A stretch of 6,643 nt of DNA from assembly GCA_025456105.1 (NCBI GenBank), contig JALOLG010000083.1, positions 1 to 6,643 on the forward strand, written 5' to 3'. The stretch comes from Ilumatobacteraceae bacterium (GTDB lineage: Bacteria; Actinomycetota; Acidimicrobiia; Acidimicrobiales; Ilumatobacteraceae). The position numbers and the translations under genes are program-made. This document shows, piece by piece, positions 5,043 to 6,643 of this stretch (its first letter is position 1; every line of letters starts with the position of its first letter). The notes under the pieces are model-generated. The model ran no database searches. It saw only the letters and a list, made by a program, of their open reading frames with translations, and was not told the origin of the DNA.

Positions 5043-6470
5043 ATGCGCCGTGGCCTGATCGCTCTCGCCACCGCCCTGCTCGTCGCGACGGCGTGCAGCG
5101 AGGCCGGCACCGACGAGCGCGCCGCCACCACGCCCACTGCCACCACCCCGACCGAGCCCGCAGCGGTCCCCGTCGTGCTCGACTACAGCACCACGCCGTC
5201 CGACGTCGGCGCGCTGCTCTACCTCGCGACGCACCCCGACGTCGACCTGCGGGCCGTCACGTTGCCCGGCACGGGCGAGGCCGACTGCGAGCCCGGGACC
5301 CGGACCACCCGGGCGATCCTCGCCGCGATCGGCCGCGACGACGTGCCCGTGGGCTGCACCGACGAGGGCCCGATCGAGGGCGATCGCGACTGGCCGCTCG
5401 AGTGGCGCGAGCGTGCGAACCGGTTCCCCGGGGTGACCCTGCCGACCGTGCCAGCAGCAGCGCCGCTCGATGCCCACGCCCTGCTGGCCGACACGCTCGA
5501 CGAGAGCGACGAGTCGGTGACGATCGTGGCGGTCGGCCCGCTGACCAACGTGGCGCAGGTGCTGGCAGCACGGCCTGAGCTCGAGGCGGCGATCGACCGC
5601 GTGGTCGTGATGGGCGGAGCGGTCGACACAGCAGGCAACGTCGAGGGGGCACCGACCGCGGAGTGGAACCTGCACGTCGATCCGGAGGCGGCCCGCCGGG
5701 TGCTCGCGAGCGGCATCGACGTGACGCTGGTCCCGCTCGATGCGACCGACCTCGTGCCCTGGACACCGGCCCTGGCCGCGCAGGTCGCGGCTCTGACGAC
5801 ACCCGCGGGCGCGCTCGTGGCCGAGATGGTGTCGTCGCTCGAATCGCTCGACGGCCTCTTCCTGTGGGACGAGCTGACCGCCGTGGTGGCGGTGCGACCG
5901 GATCTCGCGACCGCCGAGGATCGAACGCTGGTGGTGGACGACGACGGTGCCACGATCGACGATCCCGGGGGGGCCAGCGTCCGCGTGGTGACCTCCGTCG
6001 ACGCCGATGCGGCGACCGTGGCGTGGCTCACCGTCCTGAACGGGGGGACGGCTCCGGCCTTCGATCCCCTCGACGACGACGAGCGCCAGTACCTCGACAC
6101 CGTCGCCGGTCTGTGGGCGCGGACCGCGACCGCCGGCGCCGCCGAGCCCGTGACGGCCGGCGACGTGCTCGGCCCTCTGTTCGACCGTGCCGACCGTCTG
6201 GTGGCCGACTTGGCCGAGCTGTCTCCTCCGCCGGCGTTCGCGACGCTCCACCGGCAGCTCGCTGCAGCGGTCGCGGCCTTCGCCGGCAAACGGGCCGCGG
6301 CCGAGACCGCGCTGGCCGACATCACTGTCGACGACCCCTACGGCGCTGCGAACGAGGCAGCGATCGCGATCGGCGCCGACGCCGCGCTCGGCGAGGTGGA
6401 GACAGCCTGCGACGCGCTGTCGACGGCGAGCCTGCAGCGGGGTGGCCCCGAGCTGTGCGGTGGTGCCTGA
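5043..6470 (+). CDS. Lipoprotein with nucleoside hydrolase-like (IUNH) domain and extra C-terminal helical domain
   Basis: This 475-residue protein has a lipoprotein signal peptide (MRRGLIALATALLVATAC, lipid-modified Cys18) and a Thr/Pro-rich linker to about residue 42, so it should be anchored outside the cytoplasmic membrane. Residues about 43-335 match secreted members of the inosine/uridine nucleoside hydrolase family: VVAVGPLTNVA-like (IVAVGPLTNVAQ), VVMGGAV, AEWNLHVDPEAA (E207, N209), VPLDAT and FLWDELTA (D276). The family normally hydrolyses the N-glycosidic bond of ribonucleosides using Ca2+ held by a DxDxxxDD motif. Here that motif is DYSTTPSD (47-54), keeping D47 and D54 but with Ser at the two middle positions, and the usual catalytic His before D276 is Trp. 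C82 and C105 may form a disulfide. Residues about 345-470 are an alpha-helical add-on with C456 and C472. ATG 5043 is chosen for the signal peptide; an adjacent GTG at 5040 is possible. It is divergent from the sigma operon. Activity is uncertain. Confidence 0.85.
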   Translation: MRRGLIALATALLVATACSEAGTDERAATTPTATTPTEPAAVPVVLDYSTTPSDVGALLYLATHPDVDLRAVTLPGTGEADCEPGTRTTRAILAAIGRDDVPVGCTDEGPIEGDRDWPLEWRERANRFPGVTLPTVPAAAPLDAHALLADTLDESDESVTIVAVGPLTNVAQVLAARPELEAAIDRVVVMGGAVDTAGNVEGAPTAEWNLHVDPEAARRVLASGIDVTLVPLDATDLVPWTPALAAQVAALTTPAGALVAEMVSSLESLDGLFLWDELTAVVAVRPDLATAEDRTLVVDDDGATIDDPGGASVRVVTSVDADAATVAWLTVLNGGTAPAFDPLDDDERQYLDTVAGLWARTATAGAAEPVTAGDVLGPLFDRADRLVADLAELSPPPAFATLHRQLAAAVAAFAGKRAAAETALADITVDDPYGAANEAAIAIGADAALGEVETACDALSTASLQRGGPELCGGA

Positions 6471-6473
6471 GGA

Positions 6474-6643
6474 TCACCGGACGTCCGGCACGATCCCCTC
6501 TCGACGCGCGACCGCGACCGCCGCTCGACGATCGCTCACCCCGAGCTTGCGCATCAGGTTCGACATGTGGACGCTGGCGGTCTTCGGCGAGATGAACAGG
6601 CGCTCGGCGAGCTCGCGGTTGGTGAGGCCCTCCGCGGCCAACC
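6474..6643 (-). CDS. LuxR-family transcriptional regulator, C-terminal DNA-binding domain (5' end outside window)
   Basis: Only the last 55 codons are inside the window; the frame runs in from the right edge and stops with TGA at 6476-6474. The visible part is a nearly complete LuxR/GerE helix-turn-helix: EGLTNRELAERLFIS, then PKTASVHMSNLMRKLGVSDR, followed by AAVAVARREGIV and a short tail. This domain binds promoter DNA; what it senses depends on the missing N-terminal part, which could be a receiver, an AAA-type ATPase or other domain. The KTASVHMSNLMRKLGV form is common in large stand-alone LuxR regulators of Actinobacteria, but a response regulator is equally possible. It is convergent with the lipoprotein gene, with only 3 nt between the two stop codons, so there is no room for an ordinary intrinsic terminator. 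Confidence 0.93.
   Translation of the reverse strand, partial: LAAEGLTNRELAERLFISPKTASVHMSNLMRKLGVSDRRAAVAVARREGIVPDVR

Noticed and set aside
4989..6251. Minus-strand open frame of 420 codons opposite the lipoprotein gene
   Set aside because: Repetitive Arg/Gly/His-rich translation, no motif; shadow of a recognised gene.
6471..6473. Terminator between the convergent lipoprotein and LuxR genes
   Set aside because: Only 3 nt separate the two stop codons and I saw no hairpin followed by a T run there.

Overview
The window is very GC-rich and reads as ordinary chromosomal sequence of a high-GC actinobacterium. The MraY tail (FMGDVGALALG, SPIHHHFELVGWPE), the actinobacterial-type ferredoxin, and the ECF sigma/zinc-finger/ABC cassette all fit Actinomycetota. 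From memory, the MraY and ferredoxin wording resembles Acidimicrobiia (Ilumatobacter-like), but that placement is inference. I saw no tRNA, rRNA, CRISPR array or insertion sequence. Coding density is close to complete: the only gap of any size is the 126-bp divergent spacer at 4917-5042.

Layout. (1) Bases 1-436, plus strand: the C-terminal part of mraY, cut by the window edge. (2) Bases 377-4916, minus strand: a seven-gene run read from right to left. It starts with an ECF-type sigma factor (GTG 4916), followed by a zinc-finger anti-sigma-like polytopic membrane protein, an ABC ATPase, two membrane proteins that look like the transporter's permeases, a small P450-type [3Fe-4S]/[4Fe-4S] ferredoxin, and a DUF454 (YbaN-like) membrane protein. 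The first five genes overlap their neighbours by 1-4 nt at every junction, so they are almost certainly co-transcribed and translationally coupled. The last gene runs 60 bp into the 3' end of mraY on the opposite strand. (3) Bases 5043-6470, plus strand, divergent from the sigma gene: a lipoprotein with an inosine/uridine nucleoside hydrolase fold, altered metal-site residues and an extra C-terminal helical domain. (4) Bases 6474-6643, minus strand: the C-terminal LuxR-type helix-turn-helix of a regulator cut by the window edge.

How the genes may work together (inference). The sigma factor and its membrane-bound zinc-finger partner probably control the operon in response to an envelope or membrane signal, and the ABC transporter is the main effector. 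The sigma factor, anti-sigma candidate and complete transporter form a compact, self-contained signalling-and-export unit. The ferredoxin and DUF454 protein ride downstream; no redox partner such as a P450 or reductase is visible here. The 5' spacer of the sigma operon holds an unusual cluster of a tandem 8-bp repeat, an 11-bp palindrome and a run of nine C/G, which may be regulatory. Nothing here amounts to a wholly new defence or mobile system. The observations most worth checking are the overlap-coupled cassette, the likely CTG start of the DUF454 gene, and the degenerate active site of the nucleoside hydrolase-like lipoprotein.
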